From Altererythrobacter sp. C41 (GTDB lineage Bacteria > Pseudomonadota > Alphaproteobacteria > Sphingomonadales > Sphingomonadaceae): DNA of 64,000 bases. Position numbers and translations under genes: made by a program. The DNA lies in the NCBI RefSeq assembly GCF_016803135.1, contig NZ_JAEVFE010000006.1, forward strand, positions 62,001-126,000, given 5' to 3'. This document shows, one piece after another, positions 42,588-50,605 of the stretch. Under the pieces are notes generated by a model, which searched no databases, was not told where the DNA came from, and worked only from the letters and a program-made list of their open reading frames with translations. How positions within the stretch are numbered: position 1 is the first letter of the stretch; each line of letters starts with the position of its first letter.

Positions 42588-43272
42588 CCCCGCCGCCGGC
42601 CGGACCGTGCTCGGCGGCATCGGGCCAGGCAGAGAGGCGCGGGCGGTTGCGGTCGACAAAGATGGCCGGCAATTTCACCAACATCAGCGACTTGTGGATC
42701 CAGTAGTCGGCCCATAGTTCGCGCCAGCGCGGCTTCGGGCGGCGGCCGTTGGCGCGCAGCCAGCGATCGTAGGGCATCCAGTGATCGGGTTCGTCCTTCT
42801 CGACCACCTGGAAAATGCGTGTCAGCGCCCTGTCTGAGCGGATGTGCACGTTTTCGAGCAGGATCTCGACCTGCCGCATGCCGCGCCGCTCGGTAATCAT
42901 GATGACCCGGCACAGCTTTTCGAACTGACCGCCGTCCATGACGATCTGCGCCGTATCGAGTTCGTCGATGGTGCAGCCGAACACCGTCTCGATGAAGTGG
43001 TCGATATGGCCGCAAGTACGATCGACCTCGAGCGGCATCGTGCCGCGCAGCTCGAACCACCGCTTGAACATGCGATAGTGCTTTTCCTCGTCCGAGCGGT
43101 GCTTTTCGACGTCGGCGATGAATTCGGCGTCGTCGGGGCAGCGTGCGCGCACCGCCTCGAGCACGCGATCGAGCGAGGTGTAGCCGCGATGCTCGTTGTA
43201 AATGTAGATCGACGCGAGAACGTCGAGGAAACGAGCACGGAAGGCCGACGCCAGGAAGTGCCCCGGATACAT
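42568..43272 (-). CDS. Ferritin-like di-iron family protein
   Basis: A 234-residue helical protein with ferritin-type carboxylate/histidine motifs: YNEHRGY near residue 27, [17 protein letters not shown] near 55-70, a later glutamate-bearing helix ([14 protein letters not shown]) and [14 protein letters not shown]. The spacing fits a four-helix bundle binding two metals. It could be an oxidase/hydroxylase rather than an iron store; the C-terminal ~60 residues are outside the bundle. Tail-to-tail overlap with metK is 20 bases. Substrate unknown. Confidence 0.7.
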   Translation of the reverse strand: MYPGHFLASAFRARFLDVLASIYIYNEHRGYTSLDRVLEAVRARCPDDAEFIADVEKHRSDEEKHYRMFKRWFELRGTMPLEVDRTCGHIDHFIETVFGCTIDELDTAQIVMDGGQFEKLCRVIMITERRGMRQVEILLENVHIRSDRALTRIFQVVEKDEPDHWMPYDRWLRANGRRPKPRWRELWADYWIHKSLMLVKLPAIFVDRNRPRLSAWPDAAEHGPAGGGATPAPL

Positions 43273-43313
43273 AGCGGCCCGATTGTCTCACATCGGGCCG
43301 CATGTGGGAAGCG

Positions 43314-43949
43314 TCAGGAGAGGTAGTGCGCGGTCGTCTTTTCGGCGACTTCCTCCCCGCTGACGCCGGGCGCCAGTTCGATCAGCTTGAACGGGCTGTC
43401 GTGGTCGGGTCGCTGGAACACGGCGAGGTCGGTCACGATCATGTCGACCACGTTGGTCCCGGTCAGCGGCAGGGTGCACTGCGGGATGAACTTGGGACTG
43501 CCGTCCTTGGCGGTGTGCTCCATCACCACGATGATCTTCTTCACGCCGGCGACGAGGTCCATCGCGCCACCCATGCCCTTGATCATCTTGCCCGGGATCA
43601 TCCAGTTGGCGATGTCGCCGTTCTCGGCCACTTCCATCGCGCCGAGCACGGTCAGGTCGATATGCCCGCCGCGGATCATACCGAAGCTCGTCGCGCTGTC
43701 GAAATAGGCGCTGTGCGGCAGTTCGCTGATCGTCTGCTTGCCGGCGTTGATCAGGTCGGGGTCGATTTCGTCCTCGTAAGGGAAGGGGCCGATGCCGAGC
43801 ATGCCGTTCTCGCTCTGCAGCGTGACGTGCATGCCGGCCGGGATATGGTTCGCCACCAGCGTCGGAATGCCGATGCCGAGGTTCACGTAGTATCCGTCTT
43901 GCAGCTCCTGCGCCGCGCGCGCGGCCATCTGGTTGCGGTCCCAGGGCAT
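43314..43949 (-). CDS. scoB: 3-oxoacid CoA-transferase subunit B
   Basis: A 211-residue beta subunit of succinyl-CoA:3-ketoacid CoA-transferase, which activates acetoacetate. The catalytic glutamate is in [12 protein letters not shown], with [13 protein letters not shown] before it and [19 protein letters not shown] after it. ATG 43949 lies two bases from the stop of the preceding lipoprotein gene, so the operon is continuous: scoA, lipoprotein, scoB. Confidence 0.95.
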   Translation of the reverse strand: MPWDRNQMAARAAQELQDGYYVNLGIGIPTLVANHIPAGMHVTLQSENGMLGIGPFPYEDEIDPDLINAGKQTISELPHSAYFDSATSFGMIRGGHIDLTVLGAMEVAENGDIANWMIPGKMIKGMGGAMDLVAGVKKIIVVMEHTAKDGSPKFIPQCTLPLTGTNVVDMIVTDLAVFQRPDHDSPFKLIELAPGVSGEEVAEKTTAHYLS

Positions 43950-43951
43950 GG

Positions 43952-44740
43952 TCAGCCTTCCTTGGTGCTTAGAAGTGTGGGGGCGAGGAACCAGCCGCTG
44001 CCGATCAGCGCCTCGAGTTCGGAGGCGGCAGCGGGGTCCTTGAGGTAATCGTAGAGCTCGTCGAAATCGCTTCGCTCGTCGCCGAGAATGGCGACGAGGC
44101 AGTGGGTCTGCGCCAGCTCCTTGCGGCGGAGCTGCTTGCGGTCCTCGGCGCGGCGCATGAGCAGTATGCCGTCGTCGGTCGTGGGATCGAGTCCCGTAGC
44201 GGTCAGGCGCTTGCGCAGCGTGCCGGCCTCCGCGGCCGAGGCGTCGCTGATCCAGAAGACGAACACGCCTTCCAGCCGGAGCGCGTGCAGCCCCCGGGCG
44301 AGCGCCGGATCGGGTGGAAGCGCGGCGAAATCGCGCGCGCCGGATGCAGGGTCGAGGTCGACCAGAACCGCGGAGGGACGGACCGAGCATTCCGTGGTCT
44401 CGGGCTGCAGCAAACCGGGCGCCGCGAGGATCGCCGAATGGCGCGGCGCGGCGACGGGATCGAGCGACGCCTGTTCGCGCGCATAGGCGAAGAAGGCCTC
44501 GTATGCGCCGGGCGGCGCGAGGGTAGGCGTGAAGGGCTCGCCCTCGGTCGCGATTGCGCCGGAGTCCCTCCCGGTTCTCTCATCGCCGGCCTCGTCGGAG
44601 TCCGGTTCGTCGCCTCCCAGCGCTTCGTTCCGGAGAACGACACCGCCGGCGGCGAGCGGAATCGCGGCCGCAACGCAGCCGCCCAGCATCATGGCGAGCG
44701 CCGATGCCGCGAGGGCGGCCTTGAGCCGCCGCACGGTCAT
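43952..44740 (-). CDS. HAD-like lipoprotein inside the CoA-transferase operon
   Basis: A 262-residue lipoprotein (LAMMLGGC lipobox, Cys at residue ~21; ATG 44740 overlaps the scoA stop as ATGA). The mature part resembles the e(P4)/class B acid phosphatase branch of the HAD fold: [14 protein letters not shown] as motif [21 protein letters not shown] as motif II, and KQLRRKEL followed by [20 protein letters not shown] as motif III/IV. The first strand has DLD where active enzymes have DxDxT; whether it is catalytic is unclear. Being periplasmic or outer-membrane, it has no obvious link to a cytoplasmic CoA-transferase. Base composition matches its neighbours. Confidence 0.72.
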   Translation of the reverse strand: MTVRRLKAALAASALAMMLGGCVAAAIPLAAGGVVLRNEALGGDEPDSDEAGDERTGRDSGAIATEGEPFTPTLAPPGAYEAFFAYAREQASLDPVAAPRHSAILAAPGLLQPETTECSVRPSAVLVDLDPASGARDFAALPPDPALARGLHALRLEGVFVFWISDASAAEAGTLRKRLTATGLDPTTDDGILLMRRAEDRKQLRRKELAQTHCLVAILGDERSDFDELYDYLKDPAAASELEALIGSGWFLAPTLLSTKEG

Positions 44741-45444
44741 GCAGCCTCGCGCTCCCGCACGGTGCGGAACTCGATCTTCTTGTCGTAGGGCGCGCCCACG
44801 ATCATCCGCTGGACGAAGACGCCCGGCAGATGGATGCAGTCGGGATCGAGGCTGCCTGCGGGCACCACTTCCTCCACTTCGACCACGCAGACCTTGCCAC
44901 ACGTCGCCGCGGGGAGGTTGAAGTTGCGCGCCGTCTTGCGGAACACGAGGTTGCCGGTCTCATCGGCCTTCCACGCCTTGACGATCGACAGGTCGGCGAA
45001 GATGCCGCGTTCGAGGATATAGTCCTCTCCGTCGAAGGTCTTCACTTCCTTCCCCTCGGCGACTTTCGTGCCGACGCCGGTCCGGGTGTAGAAGCCCGGA
45101 ATGCCCGCGCCGCCGGCGCGCATGCGCTCGGCCAGGGTGCCCTGCGGGCAGAACTCGACCTCGAGCTCGCCGGCGAGGAACTGGCGTTCGAATTCCTTGT
45201 TCTCGCCCACGTAGGAGGAGATCATCTTCTTGACCTGCCGCGTGCGCAGCAGCTTGCCGATCCCCTCGTTGTCGATCCCGGCATTGTTGCTGCAGAAGGT
45301 CAGTCCCTTGACCCCGCTGTCGCGGATGGCGTCGATCAGGCGTTCGGGGATGCCGCAGAGGCCGAAGCCTCCCGCGGCGATGAGCATGTCGTCCTTCAGC
45401 ACCCCTTCCAGGGCGGTGGCGGCATCGGGATAGAGCTTGTTCAT
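44737..45444 (-). CDS. scoA: 3-oxoacid CoA-transferase subunit A
   Basis: A 235-residue alpha subunit of 3-oxoacid CoA-transferase. GGFGLCGIPERLIDAI and TFCSNNAGIDNEGIGKLL mark the N-terminal half, and EVEFCPQGTLAERMRAGGAGI the middle. ATG 45444 has a GGAGG ribosome-binding site. It is first in the operon; its stop overlaps the lipoprotein start. Role: ketone-body (acetoacetate) use, in line with the 3-hydroxybutyryl-CoA dehydrogenase elsewhere in the window. Confidence 0.95.
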   Translation of the reverse strand: MNKLYPDAATALEGVLKDDMLIAAGGFGLCGIPERLIDAIRDSGVKGLTFCSNNAGIDNEGIGKLLRTRQVKKMISSYVGENKEFERQFLAGELEVEFCPQGTLAERMRAGGAGIPGFYTRTGVGTKVAEGKEVKTFDGEDYILERGIFADLSIVKAWKADETGNLVFRKTARNFNLPAATCGKVCVVEVEEVVPAGSLDPDCIHLPGVFVQRMIVGAPYDKKIEFRTVREREAA

Positions 45445-45635
45445 CAGGCCTCCATATCGTGCAAAGCTGTTAGGCATAGCGCGATCTGCTGTCACCCCCG
45501 GTTACGCTGCACATGCGATTCGTGCCCGTCGGTGCGGCGCCGGTTCGTGACGGGATCATGACAGGAATGGAATGAAATCGAACAACTTAGCACGCTCCGT
45601 TGCATATTTTGCATCGTGAAATGAGCTTTTCGCAC

Positions 45636-45666
45636 TTGCACAAAAGCGTGCTGCAGCGCACATAGG
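45636..45666 (+). promoter_or_regulatory. Promoter candidate for a small RNA
   Basis: TTGCAC (45636-45641) and CATAGG (45661-45666) with a 19-base spacer (or ACATAG with 18). The spacing is slightly long for sigma-70. It sits ~36 bases before a perfect terminator with no open reading frame between. Confidence 0.35.
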
Positions 45667-45672
45667 GCGGGC

Positions 45673-45733
45673 CTTTACAGGCATCCTCTCCCAAGACTTT
45701 CAAGGCCCGGTCCTCGCGACCGGGCCTTTTTTC
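45673..45733 (+). ncRNA. Candidate small RNA (~60 nt)
   Basis: In the 410-base gap (45445-45854) between scoA and the CDC48-type gene, a promoter-like pair is followed by a short non-coding stretch: a GCCT-TTAC-AGGC mini-hairpin, an unpaired pyrimidine-rich CATCCTCTCCCAAG segment and a strong intrinsic terminator. The CCTCTCC is complementary to ribosome-binding sites, the usual design of antisense-acting alphaproteobacterial sRNAs. The rest of the gap holds nothing else I can name. I do not recognise an Rfam family. Confidence 0.4.
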
Positions 45734-45734
45734 T
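45702..45734 (+). terminator. Strong intrinsic terminator with no gene before it
   Basis: Perfect 11-base stem AAGGCCCGGTC / GACCGGGCCTT (45702-45712, 45718-45728), loop CTCGC, then TTTTTTC. It is oriented to end a + strand transcript, yet the nearest upstream gene is on the minus strand, which is the main argument for a small RNA here. Confidence 0.85.
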
Positions 45735-45854
45735 TGGGCCGCGCCGATGCCCCGTTCGGCAACCGATGACCTCCTCGTTCATTTGACTCGCAGTGATCCG
45801 TCCCTAGCTAGGAGCGGGTAACCCCTCATTGGACTAGAAGGGAGAAGTGGACGG

Positions 45855-48161
45855 ATGGCCGATCTCGACGCGGCGGTAGAAGACAAGGCAGTCCGGCTCC
45901 AGGTCGCGGCGGCTCGGCAGGAGGAAAGCGGGCGGGGAATCGCCCGCTTGCCCCGTTCCGCATTCCAGGCGCTCGGCATCACCGAAGGCGACGTGGTGGA
46001 AATCCACGGCAAGCGCACGACCGCGGCCGTCGCCATGGCGGCCTACGACGAGGACCAGTCGCTCGACGTGGTCCGGCTCGACGGCCTGCAGCGCAACAAC
46101 GCCGAGTGCGGATCGGGCGAGCACGTGCGCGTGGCAGCGGCCGAATCGCGCCCGGCCTCGCGCGTGATCTTCGCCCCGGCCAGCCGCGAGATGCGCCTGC
46201 AGGGGCCGACCCAGGCGCTGAAGCGCAACTTCTTCAGAAGGCCGCTGGTCGCCGGCGATCTCGTCGCCACGACCGGTCAGCAGCCGGTACAGAACATGCC
46301 CGCCGAAGTGCAGCGCATGTTCAACGCCCCGGCCTATGCGCTCACGCAGATCCGCCTGACGGTCGTCTCGACCGCGCCCAAGGGCATCGTCCATATCGAC
46401 GAGAACACCGAGGTCGAGCTGCGCGCCGAGTTCGAGGAAGCGCCGACCGGGCGTGCGGTGGTCAACTACGACGACGTCGGCGGCATGGACGACACGATCC
46501 AGCAGCTCCGCGAGATGGTCGAGTTGCCGCTCCGCTACCCCGAGCTTTTCACCCGCCTCGGCGTCGACCCGCCCAAGGGCGTGCTCCTCCACGGCCCGCC
46601 GGGCACCGGCAAGACGCGGCTGGCGCAGGCGGTCGCGAACGAGAGCGACGCGCAGTTCTTCATCATCAACGGGCCCGAGATCATGGGCTCCGGCTATGGC
46701 GAGAGCGAGAAGCGCCTGCGCGAGGTGTTCGAGGAAGCGACCAAGCACGCGCCGGCGATCGTCTTCATCGACGAGATCGATTCGATCGCGCCCAAGCGCG
46801 CGCAAGTCGCGGGCGAGGCGGAGAAGCGCCTGGTCGCGCAGCTCCTGACGCTGATGGACGGGCTGGAGGCGCGCTCCAACCTCGTCGTGATCGCCGCCAC
46901 CAACCGGCCCGATGCGATCGACGAGGCGCTGCGCCGACCGGGCCGTTTCGACCGCGAGATCGTGATCGGCGTGCCCGACGAGAAAGGGCGCCGCGAGATT
47001 CTCTCGATCCACACCCGCGGCATGCCGCTGGGCGACAAGGTCGATCTCGACGAGCTGGCCCGGGTCACGCACGGTTTCGTCGGCGCCGACATCGCGGCGC
47101 TCGCGCGCGAGGCGGCGATCGACGCGGTCCGGCGGATCATGCCCCGGCTCAACCTCGACGAACGGACGATCCCGGCCGAGGTGCTCGACGATCTGTCGGT
47201 GACGCGGGAGGATTTCCTGTCCGCGCTCAAGCGCGTGCAGCCGTCCGCCATGCGCGAGGTGATGGTCCAGGTCCCCCGGGTCGGCTGGGACGACATCGGC
47301 GGCGTCGACGACGCGATCGACATGCTGAAGGAAGGGGTCGAACTGCCGCTCAGGAATCCCGACGCCTTCCGCCGCCTGGGCATCCGTCCGGCCAAGGGCT
47401 TCCTGCTCTACGGCCCGCCGGGGACCGGCAAGACCCTGCTGGCCAAGGCAGTCGCCAAGGAAGCGGAAGCGAACTTCATCTCGATGAAGAGCTCCGATCT
47501 CCTCTCCAAGTGGTACGGCGAGAGCGAGCAGCAGATCGCGCGCATGTTCCAGCGGGCGCGGTCGGTCGCGCCCTGCGTGATCTTCATCGACGAGATCGAC
47601 AGCCTCGTGCCCGCGCGCGGCTCGGGGCAGGGCGAGCCGCAGGTCACCGGGCGCGTGGTCAACACGATCCTGGCCGAGATGGACGGGCTGGAGGAACTGC
47701 AGTCGGTCGTCGTGATCGGCGCGACCAACCGGCCCACGCTGGTCGACCCCGCGCTGCTGCGGCCCGGGCGGTTCGACGAGCTCGTCTATGTCGGCACGCC
47801 CGATCAGAAGGGGCGCGCTCAGATCCTCGGCATCCACACCGCCAGCATGCCGCTCGCCGGCGACGTCGATCTGGCCGCGATCGCGGCCCAGACCGACCGC
47901 TTCACCGGTGCCGATCTGGAAGACGTCGTGCGCCGCGCCGGACTCAACGCGCTGCGGCGCGTGGGGGGCGAGGTCGAACAGGTCACGGCGGCCGATTTCG
48001 CCGAGGCGCTCGGCGATTCGCGCGCGACGGTCACGCAGGCGATGGAAGAAGAATACCGCAAGATGCGCGGCGAGCTGAAGAAGCGCGCGGCCGAGGCCAT
48101 GCCGATCGGCTTCATCAGCGAAGGCATGGTCGAATCGACGCGCGAGAAGAAGCACGGCTGA
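45855..48161 (+). CDS. CDC48/p97-type AAA ATPase
   Basis: A 768-residue double-ring AAA+ unfoldase of the CDC48/VCP family, typical of archaea and eukaryotes and found in some bacteria. The N-domain (residues ~10-185) has the double-psi barrel start [20 protein letters not shown]. Two ATPase modules follow: Walker A at ~247-254 and ~520-527 (both GPPGTGKT), Walker [10 protein letters not shown] and VIFIDEIDS, and the SRH segments with ATNRPDAID and ATNRPTLVD. The C-terminal tail ends in EKKHG, without the eukaryotic HbYX motif. It probably remodels or unfolds proteins; bacterial partners are unknown. Confidence 0.93.
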   Translation: MADLDAAVEDKAVRLQVAAARQEESGRGIARLPRSAFQALGITEGDVVEIHGKRTTAAVAMAAYDEDQSLDVVRLDGLQRNNAECGSGEHVRVAAAESRPASRVIFAPASREMRLQGPTQALKRNFFRRPLVAGDLVATTGQQPVQNMPAEVQRMFNAPAYALTQIRLTVVSTAPKGIVHIDENTEVELRAEFEEAPTGRAVVNYDDVGGMDDTIQQLREMVELPLRYPELFTRLGVDPPKGVLLHGPPGTGKTRLAQAVANESDAQFFIINGPEIMGSGYGESEKRLREVFEEATKHAPAIVFIDEIDSIAPKRAQVAGEAEKRLVAQLLTLMDGLEARSNLVVIAATNRPDAIDEALRRPGRFDREIVIGVPDEKGRREILSIHTRGMPLGDKVDLDELARVTHGFVGADIAALAREAAIDAVRRIMPRLNLDERTIPAEVLDDLSVTREDFLSALKRVQPSAMREVMVQVPRVGWDDIGGVDDAIDMLKEGVELPLRNPDAFRRLGIRPAKGFLLYGPPGTGKTLLAKAVAKEAEANFISMKSSDLLSKWYGESEQQIARMFQRARSVAPCVIFIDEIDSLVPARGSGQGEPQVTGRVVNTILAEMDGLEELQSVVVIGATNRPTLVDPALLRPGRFDELVYVGTPDQKGRAQILGIHTASMPLAGDVDLAAIAAQTDRFTGADLEDVVRRAGLNALRRVGGEVEQVTAADFAEALGDSRATVTQAMEEEYRKMRGELKKRAAEAMPIGFISEGMVESTREKKHG

Positions 48162-48168
48162 ATGGGCG

Positions 48169-48190
48169 CCCCTCCTCGGAAGAGGAGGGG
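48169..48190. terminator. Palindrome between CDC48-type and mscS genes
   Basis: CCCCTCCTC-GGAA-GAGGAGGGG in the 37-base convergent gap. It is a short member of the repeat family inserted in prmC. By position it may act as a bidirectional terminator, although no T-run follows. Confidence 0.5.
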
Positions 48191-48198
48191 CCGACCCC

Positions 48199-49281
48199 TC
48201 AGTCGTTCGCCTTTACTGCCGCGTTCGCATCGTCGACACCCAGGCGGTGGCGGATCAACGCGTCGGGCATGTTCACCCGCAGCCATTGCAGCATGTGCTC
48301 GCGCACCGCGCAGCGTAGCGTCCACAGGTCGCTGATCGTCGCCGCGCTCACCGCGATGCGCAGCTCCACGCTTTCGGGGTAGGCCTCGGTCATCAGCAGC
48401 TCGGCCGTGCGTCGGTCCCATTCCGCGCGCGTGGCGACGAAGCGTTCGAACTCTGCCCGGATCGGCGCGATGTCCGCTGCCGGGTCGAGGTGGAGGAAGA
48501 CCGGTCCGGTGAGCCGCTCGCTCTCGCGCGACCAGTTCTCGAAGCTCTTCTCGAGGAAGGCGCTGGTCGGCACGATGATCGCGCGTTCGTCCCACGTGCG
48601 CACGATCACGAAGCTCATGCGGATTTCCTCGACCCGGCCGGAGAAACCCTCGATCACCACCAGGTCGCCGATCCGCAGCGGCTCGGTCAGCGCCATCTGC
48701 AGGCCTGCGATGAGCGACTTGAGCGCGGGCTGCGCCGCCGCACCGACCGCCAGCGCGGCGAGCCCGGCCGAGGCCATCAGCGTCACCCCGACGTCGCGCA
48801 CGCCGGGGATCGCCAGCAGCATCATCGCCACCGTCAGCAGGACGATGAGGAACGCCGCGGTGCGCGAGAGGATCGCGACCCGCGTGCGGCGGCTGCGGGC
48901 CGTGATCGGGTCGGCGGAAAGCTCGCTGCGCATCTGCAGCGCGGCGGCGAAGGCGCGCACCAGCGCGAGCGCGACCCAGCCGACGAGCGCGGGAACGACG
49001 AACGGCGCCATCCAGCGCCAGACGGCCTGGATATTGGGGTTCGTCTGCGCCACCGCCGCGATCGCAATCGCGACGACCGACCAGCGGATCGGCCGCGCGA
49101 GCCGGGCGAAGAGGAGCTCGTCGACCTCCGATTGCGAGCTGCGGGCGAGGCGGAGCAGCAGTCCGAAGACCAGGCGATGGATCACGAAGGCGACTGCGAT
49201 CGCGACCCCGACGGCGATGGCGGCCACCGCCACTTCGCCCCAGGCGATGGTCCAGTTCCGCGGATCGTAGCGCTCGAGCAT
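48199..49281 (-). CDS. MscS-family mechanosensitive channel
   Basis: A 360-residue small-conductance mechanosensitive channel. Five hydrophobic helices occupy roughly residues 10-190, including AVAAIAVGVAIAVAFVIH and the pore-type GVTLMASAGLAALAVGAAAQPALK. The cytoplasmic beta domain follows (LRIGDLVVIEGFSGRVEEIRMSFVIV, with IVPTSAFLEKSFENWSRE). It releases solutes on hypo-osmotic shock. It converges on the CDC48-type gene. Confidence 0.93.
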   Translation of the reverse strand: MLERYDPRNWTIAWGEVAVAAIAVGVAIAVAFVIHRLVFGLLLRLARSSQSEVDELLFARLARPIRWSVVAIAIAAVAQTNPNIQAVWRWMAPFVVPALVGWVALALVRAFAAALQMRSELSADPITARSRRTRVAILSRTAAFLIVLLTVAMMLLAIPGVRDVGVTLMASAGLAALAVGAAAQPALKSLIAGLQMALTEPLRIGDLVVIEGFSGRVEEIRMSFVIVRTWDERAIIVPTSAFLEKSFENWSRESERLTGPVFLHLDPAADIAPIRAEFERFVATRAEWDRRTAELLMTEAYPESVELRIAVSAATISDLWTLRCAVREHMLQWLRVNMPDALIRHRLGVDDANAAVKAND

Positions 49282-49327
49282 CAGCCACGAGCTACGGCGT
49301 CAGCCGTTCACTGGCAAGCGATGGCGA

Positions 49328-50605
49328 TCACCGGGCACGCGGGATCGTGATCGTGACCTCCACCCCATCCTTGCCGAACCGGCGGTCGATCTCGCCGCGG
49401 AGCTGGCGTGCCGCGCTGGTCATCAGCAGGCTGCCGAAACCCTTGTGTTCGGGCTCCTTCCCCTCGGCGTCACCGTGTTCGCGCCATTCGATCGCGACCG
49501 ATCCGTCCACCTCGCGCCAGCGCACTTCGAGCAGGTCGCCCCTGCTCCAGGCGCCATACTTCACCGCGTTGGTGGTCAGCTCGTGGAGCACCAGGCCCAG
49601 CGGCGTGACCTGTTTGGCGGGCAGCTCGATCTCGGGCCCCTCGATCTCGGCGGGGAGCTTTTCCGAGCGATAGGGCGCCAGCGTCGTCTCGATCAGCGTG
49701 CGCAGCGAGGCGACCGGGCGTTCGAGCGTGCCCTGCGTAACCTCGTGCGCGGTCAGCAGGGCATGGATGCGTTCGGAAATGCGCTCGATCACCGGCTTTG
49801 CTTCGGGAGTGTCCTTGGCGCTCATGCGCACGATCGCGAGGATCACTGCGAAGAGGTTCTTGACCCGGTGGTTGAGTTCGCGCGCGAGCAGGTCGGCGCG
49901 GTCGCGGGCTTCGCCCAGCGCGGCCGCCTGTGCCGCCTCCGCCTCGGCGCGCGCGGCGCGGGTGACGAGGACATAGCCGAGCACCAGCGCCACCAGCAGC
50001 ATCAGCAGGACCGCACCGAGCAGAGGAAGCACGCGGCCCTCGGCGCGCGCGGTCTCGCTTGCGGCGCGGATGAGAATGCGGTTCTCGATCTGCTCCATCT
50101 CGCGCGTCGCCCGGCGCAGGCGCGCCATGACTTCCGCGCCCCGATCGTCGAGGATGCCGCGCCGCGCCTCGATCACCTGGCGCTGTTCGACCAGCGCGAC
50201 CGTCTCCGCCATCTCGGCGAATTTCGATTCGGTCAGGCTCTCGATCTCGTCCAGCAGTTCGAGCTGGCGTGCGGTCGCGTCGGGGCCGACAAGTTCGCGC
50301 AGGCGGTCGAGCGTCGGCCCATATTGCTCGCGGCCGACCAGGTAGGGTTCGAGATAGCGGCGGTCGAGCGTCAGCAGATAGCCGCGCTGGCCCGTCTCGG
50401 CGTTGAGCGCCGCGCGGTTGATGTTGCGCAGCTCCATCAGGATCTCGCTCGTCCGCTGGACTTGCTGGCGCTCGGCGCGCTCCGCCTCGATCGTCTGGAA
50501 GACGAGAAACAGTCCGGCGAACAGCGCGAAGGCGATCAGCCCCAGAACCGCGAGGTTGCCGAAGTGGCGGCGGCGCAGCCGCGGGCGAAGGCGGGGGCGG
50601 ATCAG
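49328..50605 (-). CDS. CHASE3-domain HWE-type sensor histidine kinase (probable CTG start)
   Basis: A ~425-residue membrane kinase. TM1 at ~17-37, a CHASE3 sensor (residues ~40-180: INRAALNAETGQRGYLLTLD), TM2 at ~185-206, then an HWE/HisKA_2 kinase core: phospho-acceptor His246 in ELNHRVKNLFAVI, the ELTTNAVKYGA N-box, WREH as the WxE signature, and KGFGSLLM. Such kinases typically feed PhyR and the general stress response or light/redox pathways; the signal here is unknown. No ATG/GTG/TTG precedes TM1 in frame. CTG 50605 overlaps the polA TGA as CTGA and has GGGGGA nine bases upstream. Confidence 0.85.
   Translation of the reverse strand: MIRPRLRPRLRRRHFGNLAVLGLIAFALFAGLFLVFQTIEAERAERQQVQRTSEILMELRNINRAALNAETGQRGYLLTLDRRYLEPYLVGREQYGPTLDRLRELVGPDATARQLELLDEIESLTESKFAEMAETVALVEQRQVIEARRGILDDRGAEVMARLRRATREMEQIENRILIRAASETARAEGRVLPLLGAVLLMLLVALVLGYVLVTRAARAEAEAAQAAALGEARDRADLLARELNHRVKNLFAVILAIVRMSAKDTPEAKPVIERISERIHALLTAHEVTQGTLERPVASLRTLIETTLAPYRSEKLPAEIEGPEIELPAKQVTPLGLVLHELTTNAVKYGAWSRGDLLEVRWREVDGSVAIEWREHGDAEGKEPEHKGFGSLLMTSAARQLRGEIDRRFGKDGVEVTITIPRAR

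Noticed and set aside
45834..48155. Long minus-strand reading frame opposite the CDC48-type gene (773 codons)
   Set aside because: It is the antisense shadow of a well-supported gene; composition is Arg/Asp/Ala-rich with no recognisable domain. High GC makes such frames common here.
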